Assembly (NCBI GenBank): GCA_023078685.1
Contig: JALGAS010000002.1
Location: 1,674,001-1,738,000, forward strand
Direction: 5' to 3'
DNA from: Neopestalotiopsis rosae
Taxonomy: Eukaryota > Ascomycota > Sordariomycetes > Amphisphaeriales > Sporocadaceae
Length of the DNA: 64,000 bases
Below are positions 36,163 to 46,703 of this stretch, piece after piece. The stretch's first letter is position 1; each line of letters opens with the position of its first letter. Below the pieces are notes generated by a model, which saw only the letters and a program-made list of their open reading frames with translations, had not been told where the DNA came from and did not search any database. The translations under genes were made by a program, and so were the position numbers.

Positions 36163-36498
36163 TTTAGCAACGCGAAAACTAAAGCGCGCAAACCACTTAC
36201 TCCCAAGCCGACCCCCGACTCCTTACGGCTGCGAATAACCAACGAAAAAAAGGCGATTTTCCTCGAATTCTATAATAAATTCACCTCGAACGGGGCATTT
36301 AAAATTCAGAAAAATCAGAGCCTAATACCTATTTTTAGCGATATAGCGGACCTTATAAAGGAAAAATTCCCAAATAAGGCCTTTACTAAAAAAAAATTAA
36401 ATACCTACTTTATTAAATTAAGGAAAAAATATAAGGTTTATTTAAAGTTAATAAATAATAAAAATAGCGCCTTAATAAATAAAAATAGCATTTTATAA
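36163..36498 (+). pseudogene. Myb/SANT-like DNA-binding remnant
   Basis: An open frame of about 111 codons within the decayed element. It reads KKAIFLEFYNKFTSNGAFK, then LIPIFSDIADLIKEKFPNKA, then LNTYFIKLRKKYKVYLKL. This three-helix pattern with late aromatic residues fits Myb/SANT-like domains that accompany PIF/Harbinger transposases. It has no ATG in good context, and frame-breaking stops follow, so it is not a working gene. Confidence 0.55.
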
Positions 36499-38950
36499 TT
36501 TATAAAATAAATATAAAAGTCATTTTTAAAAAAGCATCCCAAAAATAAATAATTACGCATTAAACCTCTAAGCGATAAAAAGCTGCTAAAGGAAATATTC
36601 TAGCAAAAAAAAGCAGCTAGGATAAATTACCGGAAAGCAGGCGACGAAAACGACGTCCTTAATAGGACCGGGTCTTCGCCTTTTAATAACGAGGAAAATA
36701 ACGCTAAACCAGCAATTAACAAAAATAAATCCATAATCCTAATAGCTAGCTCGTCCCGTAGCCCTGCTCGAGCAATTAATCTCACAACCCCAAATAGACG
36801 TCCCGCCAGCAAACCGAATTATAACCCGGATACGAATAGCACTACTTCAAATACTAAAGCAAAAATAACCCCCGGCCTAAATAAGCGGAGGAAATCTAAT
36901 AAACTAAAGGCTTTATTAGCAAAAAAAGCGAAATTATTTAATAGGCTAAATTTAGCTAAAGAATTTACTTTAAAGCTAAATAATAACATCGAGCGGTTTG
37001 CCGCCATTTTAATTTAGGTCCCGGGGATAAATTAAATAAATACCGCTATTTAATATTTTTAAAAGGAAATAATAATAGCATAGCCACGCTAGCAATTAAG
37101 GGCGGCGATAAAGGTATTAATAAATCCTTTTTTTAGAGGCGCCTTTAATTAATATAAAAATTTTAAAAAAAGGAAAAAGTTTTTACTTAATATAATAAAA
37201 CCGTTATAAAAATGCTTATTATAATTAATAATTATATAATAAAATTAGCAACTTCTAAAATATAAAATTAATTAATCCTTATTATTACTTTCTCCTTTTT
37301 TAATAAAACTATCCTTATTTATTAACCATTTATCTTTTTTATCCCCCGCCAGGTAATCCTAATAGCTTACCCACGTCCGAAAGGCTATCTTACGGCGAAC
37401 CTCGTAAATATATAACTTATTAAATTTGCCTTTAAAATAATCGCGCTATTATTAAAGGAAAGCGCGTTAACCTTCATTTAAATAAGCCTTTAGGTTATAA
37501 TTTAAATCACCTCCCATACGGAGGAAATTATAAAATCCGCATATAGCGTAAATAATACGAATTTAGCTGCGCCGCCCATACTTTAATATATAATTTCTTA
37601 TTATTTTAAACTTCCTCTTTAATACCCCGAAAATTTATTTAATAATTACTTATAAGCGAAAATAACGTAAATTATATAATTCCTTCTTCGTTTATAATTA
37701 ACGATTAACTAACCGCCAGTTTTATAAATAATACCGCATATTAATAAATAATATTAATAGCCGGCTTTTGGCACCGAATCCATTATTAGCCAAATATAGC
37801 TTATTCTTATTAATTGCGAAACTCCCACTAAATACGCGATAAGCTATCGAGCTATTATTTAATAAACCTTTAGCGCTAACGAGCACGTAATTAAAAATGC
37901 CGTTAAATCTAATTATTACGAATATATTTTAAAAAATAAAGCCTTTCTTATTCTTTTATCGTAATTAATTACGCAAAAAAATATAAGCATAAATATAAAT
38001 GCTATTTATTATACCGATAACACTACTAAATAAATTTAACTTAAGGTTTAATTTAACCTCGGGGGATAAATAATAAGGGTTAAATTGCCGAATAAATGCT
38101 TTATATAGCTAAACTATATAAATAAGCATTTTTTTTATATTCCTTTATATTACATTTTAGCTAACTTTAAATATATAGGCTATATTCCTCTAAATTTCTG
38201 CAAAACCGACTATATATAAAAAAATTATTAGCTTCTAAAAAATAATCTAATACCTAATTACCTTAAAATTGGTATTATTCACAAATTAATTATAAAGCTT
38301 CCAAAATAGCTATTTATTTATTTTAAATATTTAATAAAACCGATAATTAAACCCATTTAATAAATTATTAGCGTAATCCAGCGCAGCTTTTAGGCTACCG
38401 GGATAAATAACCTATTTATCACCTAGCGGTATTCCTAATTTGCGCCTATTTACTTTTTTAATAAAATACAATCTAATAATTATATTAATAATTACGAAAA
38501 TAGCAATAGCAAACGCAGCTATTTAAAGCCGCTAAAGGTTTATTATTCATAATAAATATTACGTAATTACCTTTTAATAAATAATATAATAGCATAACTA
38601 TAGGCCTATTCGCAAATAACATCCTTATATAATTAAAACCCCCCCCTTAAATTAAAATAAAACCACCTCTAAAATAATACTTAACTGCCCTTACGTTATT
38701 TCTGCTAATTTACGAAAAATAGCGACGTTTTGCCTATTTTAACCATATCCGGTAGCATTTAAGCCCCTTATCAAGCCGGTATATCGAAGATTTTGCATAA
38801 TTTAAAAGGGGGGTCTTACGAATAGCCGTACGACATTTTCAGTGCTAAATTAGGCTTGGTTTTATCCGTAGGCAATATTCTTTTATTTTTTAGCCTTTAA
38901 AATGGATAAAAATAAGACCCTGGCAGGATTTAAGACCCCCCCCTTAAGTT

Positions 38951-38965
38951 GAGCAGATCACACCC
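38951..38965 (-). repeat. right terminal inverted repeat
   Basis: GAGCAGATCACACCC, matching the left end. It is followed by TTA. Confidence 0.85.
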
Positions 38966-39010
38966 TTATATGCAAGTGGTGTGATTATTAGACTGTCGGC
39001 TCATACCCTG

Positions 39011-39112
39011 GGCTCTTAATACGCGCACGGGGCCCCGTGCGGTTAATTTGGCACGGGGCCCCGTACCGTTATATAATCCTTAAAATGCGGGTATTTAATT
39101 TTTTAATATAGC
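39011..39112 (+). repeat. left inverted end of Mutator-like copy A
   Basis: Contains two GC palindromes: GCACGGGGCCCCGTGC near 39025 and a near-copy at 39051, in otherwise AT-rich DNA. It also has TAATCCTTAAAAT, shared with the other three ends. The inner boundary is approximate. Confidence 0.7.
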
Positions 39113-40172
39113 CGACGATAAATATTAATTATAATTTTATTAAATTTAATTAAATTTAAATAATTTTAACGTTAATTAATTACGTTTAAATTTGCGATAT
39201 TTTTATTATAAATTTTATTTAAATCCGATTAAATTTAAATATTACGTAATTAAATATTATAATAATAATTAATTATAATTATAATTTAATAATAATTTAT
39301 AATTAAGCGTAATTAATTATTACTAAAATATTCGGTTATAAAATAATTAAATAATATTAAAATATAAAATAATTAATATTAAAAATATCGCAAAAAGCTA
39401 CGTAATTAATTAAAATAAAAAATAATTAATTTAATTAAAATCTAATAAAATTATTATAATTATAATATAATAATTTTATATAAAATAGCTATTTATAATA
39501 TTTAATTATATTATGCTTTAATTATTTTAATTTATATTATTTTATAAAGCTATATATTAATATATTATTAGCTACGAATAATATTATTTATTAAATATTT
39601 ATTTTTTATTTTTTTAATTATTTTAAAATATATTTTATATTATAATTATAAAATCCTTTTTCGTAAATTAATAATTTTAATTAAATAATATTTTTATTAT
39701 TTAAATAAATAATATATATTTACGATAATATAATTTAATTAGCTATTTTTTGCTTTATTTTTTAAACCGGATTTTTGCGTATTCGGGGGGTTTTTATTCG
39801 ATTCCGAATAATATCGGTTTAAAGGCTTTTTTAAAAGGTTTACCGGTATTTAAAATTTTTATTTTATATTTAAATAAATTATCGCTATAAATTTTTATAT
39901 AATTTTATAGCTACGGCTCGGTTATAAAAATTTATAATATAATCGCCTTTTTTTAAAAAGCTTTTTAATAATATTTAAAATAAATTAATTATTAATAAAG
40001 ATTTTTTTTTAACGTAGCTAATTATATTTTATAAAAAAATTTAATATAATAAAAAAAAATTAAATTTTTATTTTCGATTAAATATTATTCGATTATATTA
40101 ATAAAATAAATATAAAATAATAAGGAAAAAAAAAGGAAAGCCGAATTTTAACGCTAAATTTAATAACCGGAT

Positions 40173-40684
40173 TGTTACGAACATGCACCCTTGCAGAAGG
40201 ACAAACAACTGTGTTGGCGCTTAAGAAGGTATGCTGCGGGGCAGTGACCACGGCCCTGGCCAAAAGACCCAGCCACCCCCGCCAGCTGTCAACAAGTGTT
40301 GACAGGATCATGGCCTTGGCAATGATCCATTGGCATGGATCACAAGGATCATTGTGATCCATAAGATCCAAGAACAAAGGGGATCATACTTGTTGGTATG
40401 ATCCAAGCAAACATCAGTGAGGGAATGAATGGATATATTAGGGAGGGATTTCCTACGGTTACATAGACAGTCATTACCTCAGTGATCAATCTAAGCATCT
40501 ATCTTACCCATAGGTGAAGCATTCAATACGCTTTGACGACTACACTTGTGAATCATTTCAGGACCACCATCTTCAGTTACTCATTGCTCAGTTCAGTATC
40601 TTGGCTAGCGTTCCCTGTTAGCATAAACCCCCAACACCTCTTATACTCAGGTTTATTCTAGAAACCCGTAGTATAGTCGTTACA
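40173..40684 (+). repeat. 5' LTR of Gypsy copy A
   Basis: 512 bases with TG...CA ends. Bases 40286-40404 hold four perfect hairpins, three of them with GGATCA/TGATCC arms. Short open frames here on both strands are not supported as genes. Confidence 0.95.
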
Positions 40685-40743
40685 TTTTGATCACTCTTGT
40701 TCAGGTACGTTCCCCCAGAAACTAACTGAGCAATATCGGCAGA

Positions 40744-43239
40744 ATGTCTACCGTCAGCAAGGACAGCGGCAGTAGCAAGAAAGGAAAGGAGACAACAAAG
40801 GCCACTCAGGAACAGACACCCCAAGAATCCCCCACTCAAGCTATGAGTATTGACTCCGATGGAGACGACGACTTCGAAGTCTCCAAGGAACAGTACGAAA
40901 GCATTCTTCGGGAAATCAAGCGACTCCAGCGAGAGGAGGATCGCAAGGCCAAACTCATTCAGGAACTCCAGGATTCCAACACCGCTATGCGAGGAGCAGC
41001 CAACATCATCACCACGCCAATCCAGAAGACTGATGGGCTCAAGTTCAACACTCCCGCACCTTATGATGGAACGCCTGGAGGGCTCAAAGGATACCTTGCC
41101 CAAGTCCGCGCCTATCACTCCTTCCACATGGGAAGCTTCCAGAATGACCTTCAGAGGATCGTTCACGCAGCATCCTTCTTGAAAGGACGCGCCCTCGCGT
41201 GGTTCGAACCATACCTCTCTGAAGCAAGCGAACATGGATGGATGTTGAGCCAGTGCAAGGCAGAGACACAGAAGATCTTCGGAACCTATGCCGGATTCGA
41301 AGAAGCACTCAAATCACTATTCCAAGATCCTGACGAGAAGAGACAAGCCGAACGAGAACTTGAGAACCTCAAGCAGAAAGCATCCGCGTCAGTATACACT
41401 GCAGAATTCAAGCGGATCACCGCTCGCATGGACTGCACCGACGACACACGCATCATGCTATACTATCAAGGTCTCAAGGAAGAAGTCAAGGATGAGATCA
41501 GTAGGATCTTGTACCTACCTACCGACTTCACCCAGTACGCGGAACTTGTGGTACGCATTGACAACCAACTATACGCTCGACGGTCTGAAAAGAAACAAAC
41601 CCCGAAATACCAGAGCCGTACCACCGCCAACATGGGAAGACCCCGACAAAACGGATATAACAACCGAAACCGCGACTGGAAGAACAAGACGTCATACGGA
41701 CAACACAGCGGACCCATGGACCTTGACGCTACCCAGCGAAAGGACAAATCCAAGGTCAAGTGCTACAACTGCGGGAAAATGGGACACTACGCGAGCGAGT
41801 GCAACCAACCAAAGAAACTGGGATTTAAACCAGTGCCAGAGGGCAAGAAGCAGATCTACAGCACCAAGCGAGAAGAAGTACCCCACGACTCTCTCTCCTG
41901 GACGGCGTGCTACGACGACGAATGTCGAACGCATAAATCCAGCAAGCGAGACAGTGGATGGTACCCCAAGCAACCAAGAACCCTAGCCGCCGCGACGCGC
42001 CTGGGAAGGAATGTCCACATCGGATCAGAAGGACAACTGGTAGACAGCGATAGCGACACTATCGGCAGCGCTTCAGAGAACGAAGGCTACCACCAAGTCA
42101 GAGAAGCAGAACAACAGCTTCGACAGCAACAAACGACCCCATCTGTGGACGACACTAGCAGCGATGAGGAGGATACCTACGAACCCATGGACACCGACTA
42201 CAAGGGAAGAAGGGAACTCATCACGAAACTAGAAACCTCCACTAGGGATGAACTCGAACGGGAATTCAGACAAACCCGACGAATCGACACCAATGCCCAG
42301 TTTACTCTCTCTGCCGTGGAGATGTACGGCACGGGGCAACAACTAGCAGAAATCCTCCAGAAAACCACCGACACCCCATGGGAGCAGAGAACCCCGGGAG
42401 CCAAATTTGGAGACGACCCCCGACTCAGCATCAAGCACCCTCAGCACCACCAGATCGCGTGGGTAGGATGCATCGACCCGGGATGCGACGAACACCTTGA
42501 AAACAAAACATCTCAAGGAGTATTCCCACTACGAATGGGAAAAGACGCCATTTGCTACCCCCATCTAGCTGAGCACGCAGGAAAGGCAGAAGTAAGCTAC
42601 TGCGACGCACGAGGATATGTCGTACTTGCTTTGCACCCTAGACCACCGCAGTGCTCGATCAACGAGAAAAAACCATGGTGGACATGCCCACAGGATGACT
42701 GCATACGCCATATGCAAAACAAAGCAGAAGCATGGAAACGCATCAGAGACCTGAGAATATCAGGAAAGCTCAAGATTGAACCAGTGGAAGAAACTTTCGA
42801 TGTCCGGAACGTAATGAATACCACCCGGAAAGAACCTCCACAGCCACTCCGACACACGGTCACCATGATATCCGAAGAAACCAACGAACAAATCAAGAAG
42901 ACATTCACATTACCCCAGCAACCAACGAAGGAAGAACCTTCGCAGAAAGAATTCAACGATAAACTAGCCCAGCTTGAGGCACGATATCAAGAGGAAGGAC
43001 AAGAGAAGCCACCCTCTTGGGAACTTCGGATAGAAGCATTGAATGAGCTAGCAAGAGAGCTACGCTCACCCAGACAAACCCCTGGAACGCAGGACGAAGA
43101 CACAGGCGACGCACACTACCGCCAGAAGAGAAATGAGACCCGAGAACAAAGGGATCAACGGATACTCACCAGCGCCGAGAAGCGACGCGCCAACAGACGA
43201 ATCAACAAGGATTCGGGAAACGACCTGGACCACTTTTAA
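40744..43239 (+). CDS. gag: Gag of Gypsy copy A, 831 residues
   Basis: Structural protein that packages the element RNA in cytoplasmic particles. A coiled-coil-like stretch lies near residues 45-85. The capsid-type region follows (LKGYLAQVRAYHSFHMG, AASFLKGRALAWFEPYL). A zinc knuckle lies near residue 338 (CYNCGKMGHYASEC, C-x2-C-x4-H-x4-C). The C-terminal half is unusually long and carries three further C-x4-C-x2-H motifs: CYDDECRTH (~389), CIDPGCDEH (~575) and CPQDDCIRH (~647). Most Gypsy Gag proteins end soon after the knuckle, so this extension is unusual. The stop at 43237-43239 lies just past a frameshift signal, so a minority of ribosomes should continue into pol. Confidence 0.93.
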   Translation: MSTVSKDSGSSKKGKETTKATQEQTPQESPTQAMSIDSDGDDDFEVSKEQYESILREIKRLQREEDRKAKLIQELQDSNTAMRGAANIITTPIQKTDGLKFNTPAPYDGTPGGLKGYLAQVRAYHSFHMGSFQNDLQRIVHAASFLKGRALAWFEPYLSEASEHGWMLSQCKAETQKIFGTYAGFEEALKSLFQDPDEKRQAERELENLKQKASASVYTAEFKRITARMDCTDDTRIMLYYQGLKEEVKDEISRILYLPTDFTQYAELVVRIDNQLYARRSEKKQTPKYQSRTTANMGRPRQNGYNNRNRDWKNKTSYGQHSGPMDLDATQRKDKSKVKCYNCGKMGHYASECNQPKKLGFKPVPEGKKQIYSTKREEVPHDSLSWTACYDDECRTHKSSKRDSGWYPKQPRTLAAATRLGRNVHIGSEGQLVDSDSDTIGSASENEGYHQVREAEQQLRQQQTTPSVDDTSSDEEDTYEPMDTDYKGRRELITKLETSTRDELEREFRQTRRIDTNAQFTLSAVEMYGTGQQLAEILQKTTDTPWEQRTPGAKFGDDPRLSIKHPQHHQIAWVGCIDPGCDEHLENKTSQGVFPLRMGKDAICYPHLAEHAGKAEVSYCDARGYVVLALHPRPPQCSINEKKPWWTCPQDDCIRHMQNKAEAWKRIRDLRISGKLKIEPVEETFDVRNVMNTTRKEPPQPLRHTVTMISEETNEQIKKTFTLPQQPTKEEPSQKEFNDKLAQLEARYQEEGQEKPPSWELRIEALNELARELRSPRQTPGTQDEDTGDAHYRQKRNETREQRDQRILTSAEKRRANRRINKDSGNDLDHF

Positions 43240-43257
43240 AGAGGCAAAAGCGGTCCA
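43215..43257 (+). promoter_or_regulatory. programmed -1 frameshift signal between gag and pol
   Basis: GGGAAAC at 43215-43221 is phased G-GGA-AAC in the gag frame, the X-XXY-YYZ rule. After a 4-base spacer a hairpin follows: TGGACC (43226-43231) pairs with GGTCCA (43252-43257), there is one A-C mismatch, and CTTTT (43233-43237) pairs with AAAAG (43246-43250) around an 8-base loop. The -1 frame is open from 43137 through pol, so slippage would fuse Gag residue ~826 to pol. Confidence 0.8.
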
Positions 43258-43328
43258 CCACAGAAAGGTCCATCTGTGCCACCAACGGCACCAAGCTACA
43301 CGATCACCTAACGATCCCGATCAGGATC

Positions 43329-46300
43329 ATGAACCAAGAAATACGAGCCCTGGTAGACACGGGAGCTCAAGGAATTTTTATCTCCCCAAGAATCGTCAAT
43401 AAACTTAAGGTACCATGGAAATGGAAGAAGACGCCCTACACACTCAACACTGTTGATGGACAACCTATATCTTATGGAGATGGAATTGTTGACATGGAGA
43501 CTGCGCATATTCAAGTCTACATCCAAGACCATAAGGAGGAACTCACGTGCGACATCACAGAAATCACGGACTACGATGTAGTCCTAGGGATAACCTGGTT
43601 GAAGGAGAGCTGTCCCCGAGTGAACTGGAAAACAGGCCAATTCCAGTGGGATTTACCAGGAATAGAGTCAGCCCCTGAGGAGAGTTTGAAGAACAAACCC
43701 TCAAGCGACCCTGAGACACTTGGATTTTACCTTATGACCAAGCATGTCAAGCCGAAACTCGACACTGTAGTACCCGAAGAGTACCAAGAGTTCAGCGACC
43801 TGTTCAGCGGAGTGCTGAAAACAGGATTACCAAAGCACACAAGATACGACCATGAAATACCCCTCCAGGAAGGAAAGGAACCCCATTTCATGCCGACATA
43901 CCCAGTAAAACCTCAGCATGAGGAAGCGTTGAAAGAATACCTCAACGACATGACCCAGAAAGGATGGATTACAGAATCCACCTCACCAGCAGGATACCCT
44001 ATACTTTTCGTACCCAAGAAAAGCAAAGACGGGAAACCCAAATGGAGACCTTGCATCGACTATCGCAAGCTTAACGATATCACGATCAAGAACCGATACC
44101 CCCTTCCTTTGATCAAGGACCTACGCGACAAGTTGCACGGAGCCAAGTGGTTTACGGCCCTAGACTTGCCCAATGCGTACGGATTGATCAGAATTAAGGA
44201 AGGAGAAGAATGGAAGACCGCATTCCGTTGCAAATACGGACATTTCGAATACAAGGTTATGCCTTTCGGCCTAACCAACGCACCAGCAAGTTTTCAAAAC
44301 ATGATCAACGATGTCCTTCGGGAATACCTCGACAAGTTCGTAGTAGTATATCTCGATGATATACTCATCTACTCCAAAGACCTCGAAGAACACAAGCAAC
44401 ATGTCAAAATAGTGTTACAGAAACTGCAGGACGCGAACCTGCTAGTCAACCCCGAGAAAAGCGAATTCCATAAGAAAGAAGTCACCTTCGTAGGATACGT
44501 CGTATCCCCCGGAGAAGTCAAAATGGAACCATCCAAGATTGCAGCAGTAAGAGACTGGCCTACCCCGAAAACGGTAACAGAAGTCAGATCCTTCTTAGGA
44601 CTCGTAAACTTCTACCGAATGTTCATCAGGAACCTCGGAGGCATAGCCGCACCTCTCACGCACCTGACGAAAAAGGATGTACCCTTCATTTGGACAACCA
44701 AGGAACAAGAAACGTTCGAACAAATCAAGGAAGCCATTACGGATGAACCAGTAATGCGCATGGCAGACCCAGAACGGGAGTTCGAAGTCGAGACAGATGC
44801 CTCGGACTACGCCATGGGTGGACAGCTCACACAAAAGGACGACAATGGGAAACCACACCCTGTCGCCTTCTACAGCAAGAAGTTCACCAAGGAACAACTC
44901 AACTACCAGATCCATGACAAGGAACTAATGGCAATTATCGAAGCCTTCAAGGAATGGAGACACTATCTTAGTGGAACCAACTACAAGGTCCAAGTCTACA
45001 CCGATCACAAGAACCTCGCCTCGTTCACAACCAGCAAAGAACTCAACAAGCGACAAATCAGATGGGCAGAGTTCTTGGCAGACTTCAACTTCGAAATCAG
45101 CTATCGAAGAGGAACTGAAAACGGAAGAGCCGATGCGCTCAGCCGACGACCAGATCATTATCAGGATACGCCCAAGGAGGCACACACCCTTTTTACCATG
45201 GAAGAAAACGGGAAACTGGTCCCGACCATGAATCTCTATGCAACCATGAGCATAACCAACCATAACAGCTGGACGGAACGCATGACTAAGTGCCCAGATC
45301 CAGATGACAACCTAGTAGGGAGACACGATCCCAGCCAACAGCACTATAACGGGAAGATCAAAATCAAGGAACCACTACTCCAAGAGCTAATCAAAGATTA
45401 CCACGAGTCACCGACTAGTGGACACCAAGGAGTGTTCAAGACAACCAAGCGAATCCAACAACACTTCGATTACCCACAGCTGCGGAAACACGTCAGCAAC
45501 ATCATCAAGGAATGCGATTTATGCAATAAGGCAAAATCAGCACGACACAAGCAATATGGACAGTTGCAACCCATACCGCCACCAGACAGAGCATGGAAAT
45601 CTATCGCTCTAGACTTCATCGTGAAGCTACCACTATCAAGGGAACCCTTAACTGGAGTATTCTACGATAGCATCCTAGTATTCACCGAACGACTCACGAA
45701 GTACGCATACTTCCTCCCATACAAGGAAGCAAGTAACGCAGAAGAATTGGCATACACCTTCCTACGGACGATCGCCAGCAGACACGGATTACCAGACGAA
45801 ATCATCTCCGATCGAGACAAGCTATTCACATCGAATTTCTGGAAATCACTCATCAGTCAGTTAGGATGCAATCACAAGTTATCCACCGCCTTTCACCCAC
45901 AAACCGATGGACAAACAGAACGAGCCAACCAAGTACTCGAAGAATACCTCAGATGCTATGTCAATCATCAGCAAGACAATTGGGTCACACTATTGCCACT
46001 TGCGGAGTTTGCATACAACAGTGCAGTACGAGAACCCACCGGAATGTCACCGTTCTACGCCAATTACGGCTTCGAACCCGACATCACCAAAGAACCAATC
46101 AGAGGAAAAGGACTTGCACCACACGCCATTCAGCGTGTAGACCAGCTCAAACACCTGCAAGCACAACTCCAGAAAGACCTTATCATGGCCCAAAGCAAGA
46201 CCAAAGAAAGACATGATAGGAAGAAGATTGAGGGACCAATCTTTGCGGAGGGAGACAAAGTCTACCTTCTACGCAAGAACATCAAAACCAAGCGACCAAG

Positions 46301-46703
46301 CGACAAACTCGACTTCAAGAAACTCGGAGCATTCATAATCGAGAAGAAGATCTCGGATGTCAATTACCGTCTCAAGTTACCAAAAACTATGAGAAACCAC
46401 CGAACCTTCCATATCTCATTGCTAGAGCCAGCACCAAAGAACGCTAAAGTCGACGAAACGCTAGAAACAGAACCCGATCAGCAAGAATACGTCGTTGAGG
46501 AAATCATCGACCATAAGAAAGTCGGACGGGGATACCAATTCCACGTTAAATGGAAAGACTACCCACCTGAGGAAAACACTTGGGAACCTAGGAAGCATGT
46601 TGAGGGCTGCGCCGCTCTTGACCAGTATCTCCGGTCTCAACAAGAGGACCAAGATCTACAAAATCACTTCCGAAACCAAGTGAAGACCAATCCACCTCGT
46701 TAG
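43329..46703 (+). CDS. pol: Pol of Gypsy copy A: protease, RT, RNase H, integrase, chromodomain
   Basis: 1,124 codons from the first ATG; the frame is open back to 43137 and is probably entered by -1 frameshifting, giving a fusion of about 1,986 residues. The aspartic protease motif LVDTGAQG is at residue ~8. Reverse transcriptase has the YLDD box near 340 (VVYLDDILIYS). RNase H has ETDASDYAMGG (~487), KELMAIIEAF, YTDHKNL and GRADALSRRPD. Integrase has an HHCC finger (~693-735), then the acidic triad at ALDF (~760), ISDRD (~827) and QTERANQ (~864). A chromodomain ends the protein (YVVEEIIDHKKVGRG, FHVKWKDYPPEENTWEP, ~1053-1105), placing the element among chromoviruses. All catalytic motifs are intact. 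Confidence 0.96.
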   Translation: MNQEIRALVDTGAQGIFISPRIVNKLKVPWKWKKTPYTLNTVDGQPISYGDGIVDMETAHIQVYIQDHKEELTCDITEITDYDVVLGITWLKESCPRVNWKTGQFQWDLPGIESAPEESLKNKPSSDPETLGFYLMTKHVKPKLDTVVPEEYQEFSDLFSGVLKTGLPKHTRYDHEIPLQEGKEPHFMPTYPVKPQHEEALKEYLNDMTQKGWITESTSPAGYPILFVPKKSKDGKPKWRPCIDYRKLNDITIKNRYPLPLIKDLRDKLHGAKWFTALDLPNAYGLIRIKEGEEWKTAFRCKYGHFEYKVMPFGLTNAPASFQNMINDVLREYLDKFVVVYLDDILIYSKDLEEHKQHVKIVLQKLQDANLLVNPEKSEFHKKEVTFVGYVVSPGEVKMEPSKIAAVRDWPTPKTVTEVRSFLGLVNFYRMFIRNLGGIAAPLTHLTKKDVPFIWTTKEQETFEQIKEAITDEPVMRMADPEREFEVETDASDYAMGGQLTQKDDNGKPHPVAFYSKKFTKEQLNYQIHDKELMAIIEAFKEWRHYLSGTNYKVQVYTDHKNLASFTTSKELNKRQIRWAEFLADFNFEISYRRGTENGRADALSRRPDHYQDTPKEAHTLFTMEENGKLVPTMNLYATMSITNHNSWTERMTKCPDPDDNLVGRHDPSQQHYNGKIKIKEPLLQELIKDYHESPTSGHQGVFKTTKRIQQHFDYPQLRKHVSNIIKECDLCNKAKSARHKQYGQLQPIPPPDRAWKSIALDFIVKLPLSREPLTGVFYDSILVFTERLTKYAYFLPYKEASNAEELAYTFLRTIASRHGLPDEIISDRDKLFTSNFWKSLISQLGCNHKLSTAFHPQTDGQTERANQVLEEYLRCYVNHQQDNWVTLLPLAEFAYNSAVREPTGMSPFYANYGFEPDITKEPIRGKGLAPHAIQRVDQLKHLQAQLQKDLIMAQSKTKERHDRKKIEGPIFAEGDKVYLLRKNIKTKRPSDKLDFKKLGAFIIEKKISDVNYRLKLPKTMRNHRTFHISLLEPAPKNAKVDETLETEPDQQEYVVEEIIDHKKVGRGYQFHVKWKDYPPEENTWEPRKHVEGCAALDQYLRSQQEDQDLQNHFRNQVKTNPPR

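Larger units (their letters stand above)
35584..38965 (+). mobile_element. RIP-degraded DNA transposon, PIF/Harbinger-like
   Basis: The ends are perfect 15-bp inverted repeats, GGGTGTGATCTGCTC and GAGCAGATCACACCC, flanked on both sides by TTA (35581-35583 and 38966-38968). A 3-bp TTA duplication is the mark of PIF/Harbinger elements. Inner copies of an AAGGGGGGTCTTA motif repeat near both ends. The interior is AT-rich with stops in every frame. A short open stretch near the left end encodes a Myb/SANT-like remnant. No transposase catalytic domain could be read, so the superfamily rests on the duplication and the Myb/SANT stretch. Confidence 0.75.

Noticed and set aside
40172..40357. Short sense and antisense frames in each LTR (61-94 codons)
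   Set aside because: LTR regulatory DNA with palindromes; the antisense frame changes length according to the flanking host DNA.
40685..40743. tRNA primer-binding site after the 5' LTR
   Set aside because: The bases after the LTR (TTTTGATCACTC) do not match a tRNA 3' end I can identify; priming mode left open.
40618..41235. 205-codon frame antisense to gag (also at 59607-60224)
   Set aside because: Fully overlaps gag and the LTR edge, with no domain; unlike the pol-end antisense gene it is explained by the sense frame.
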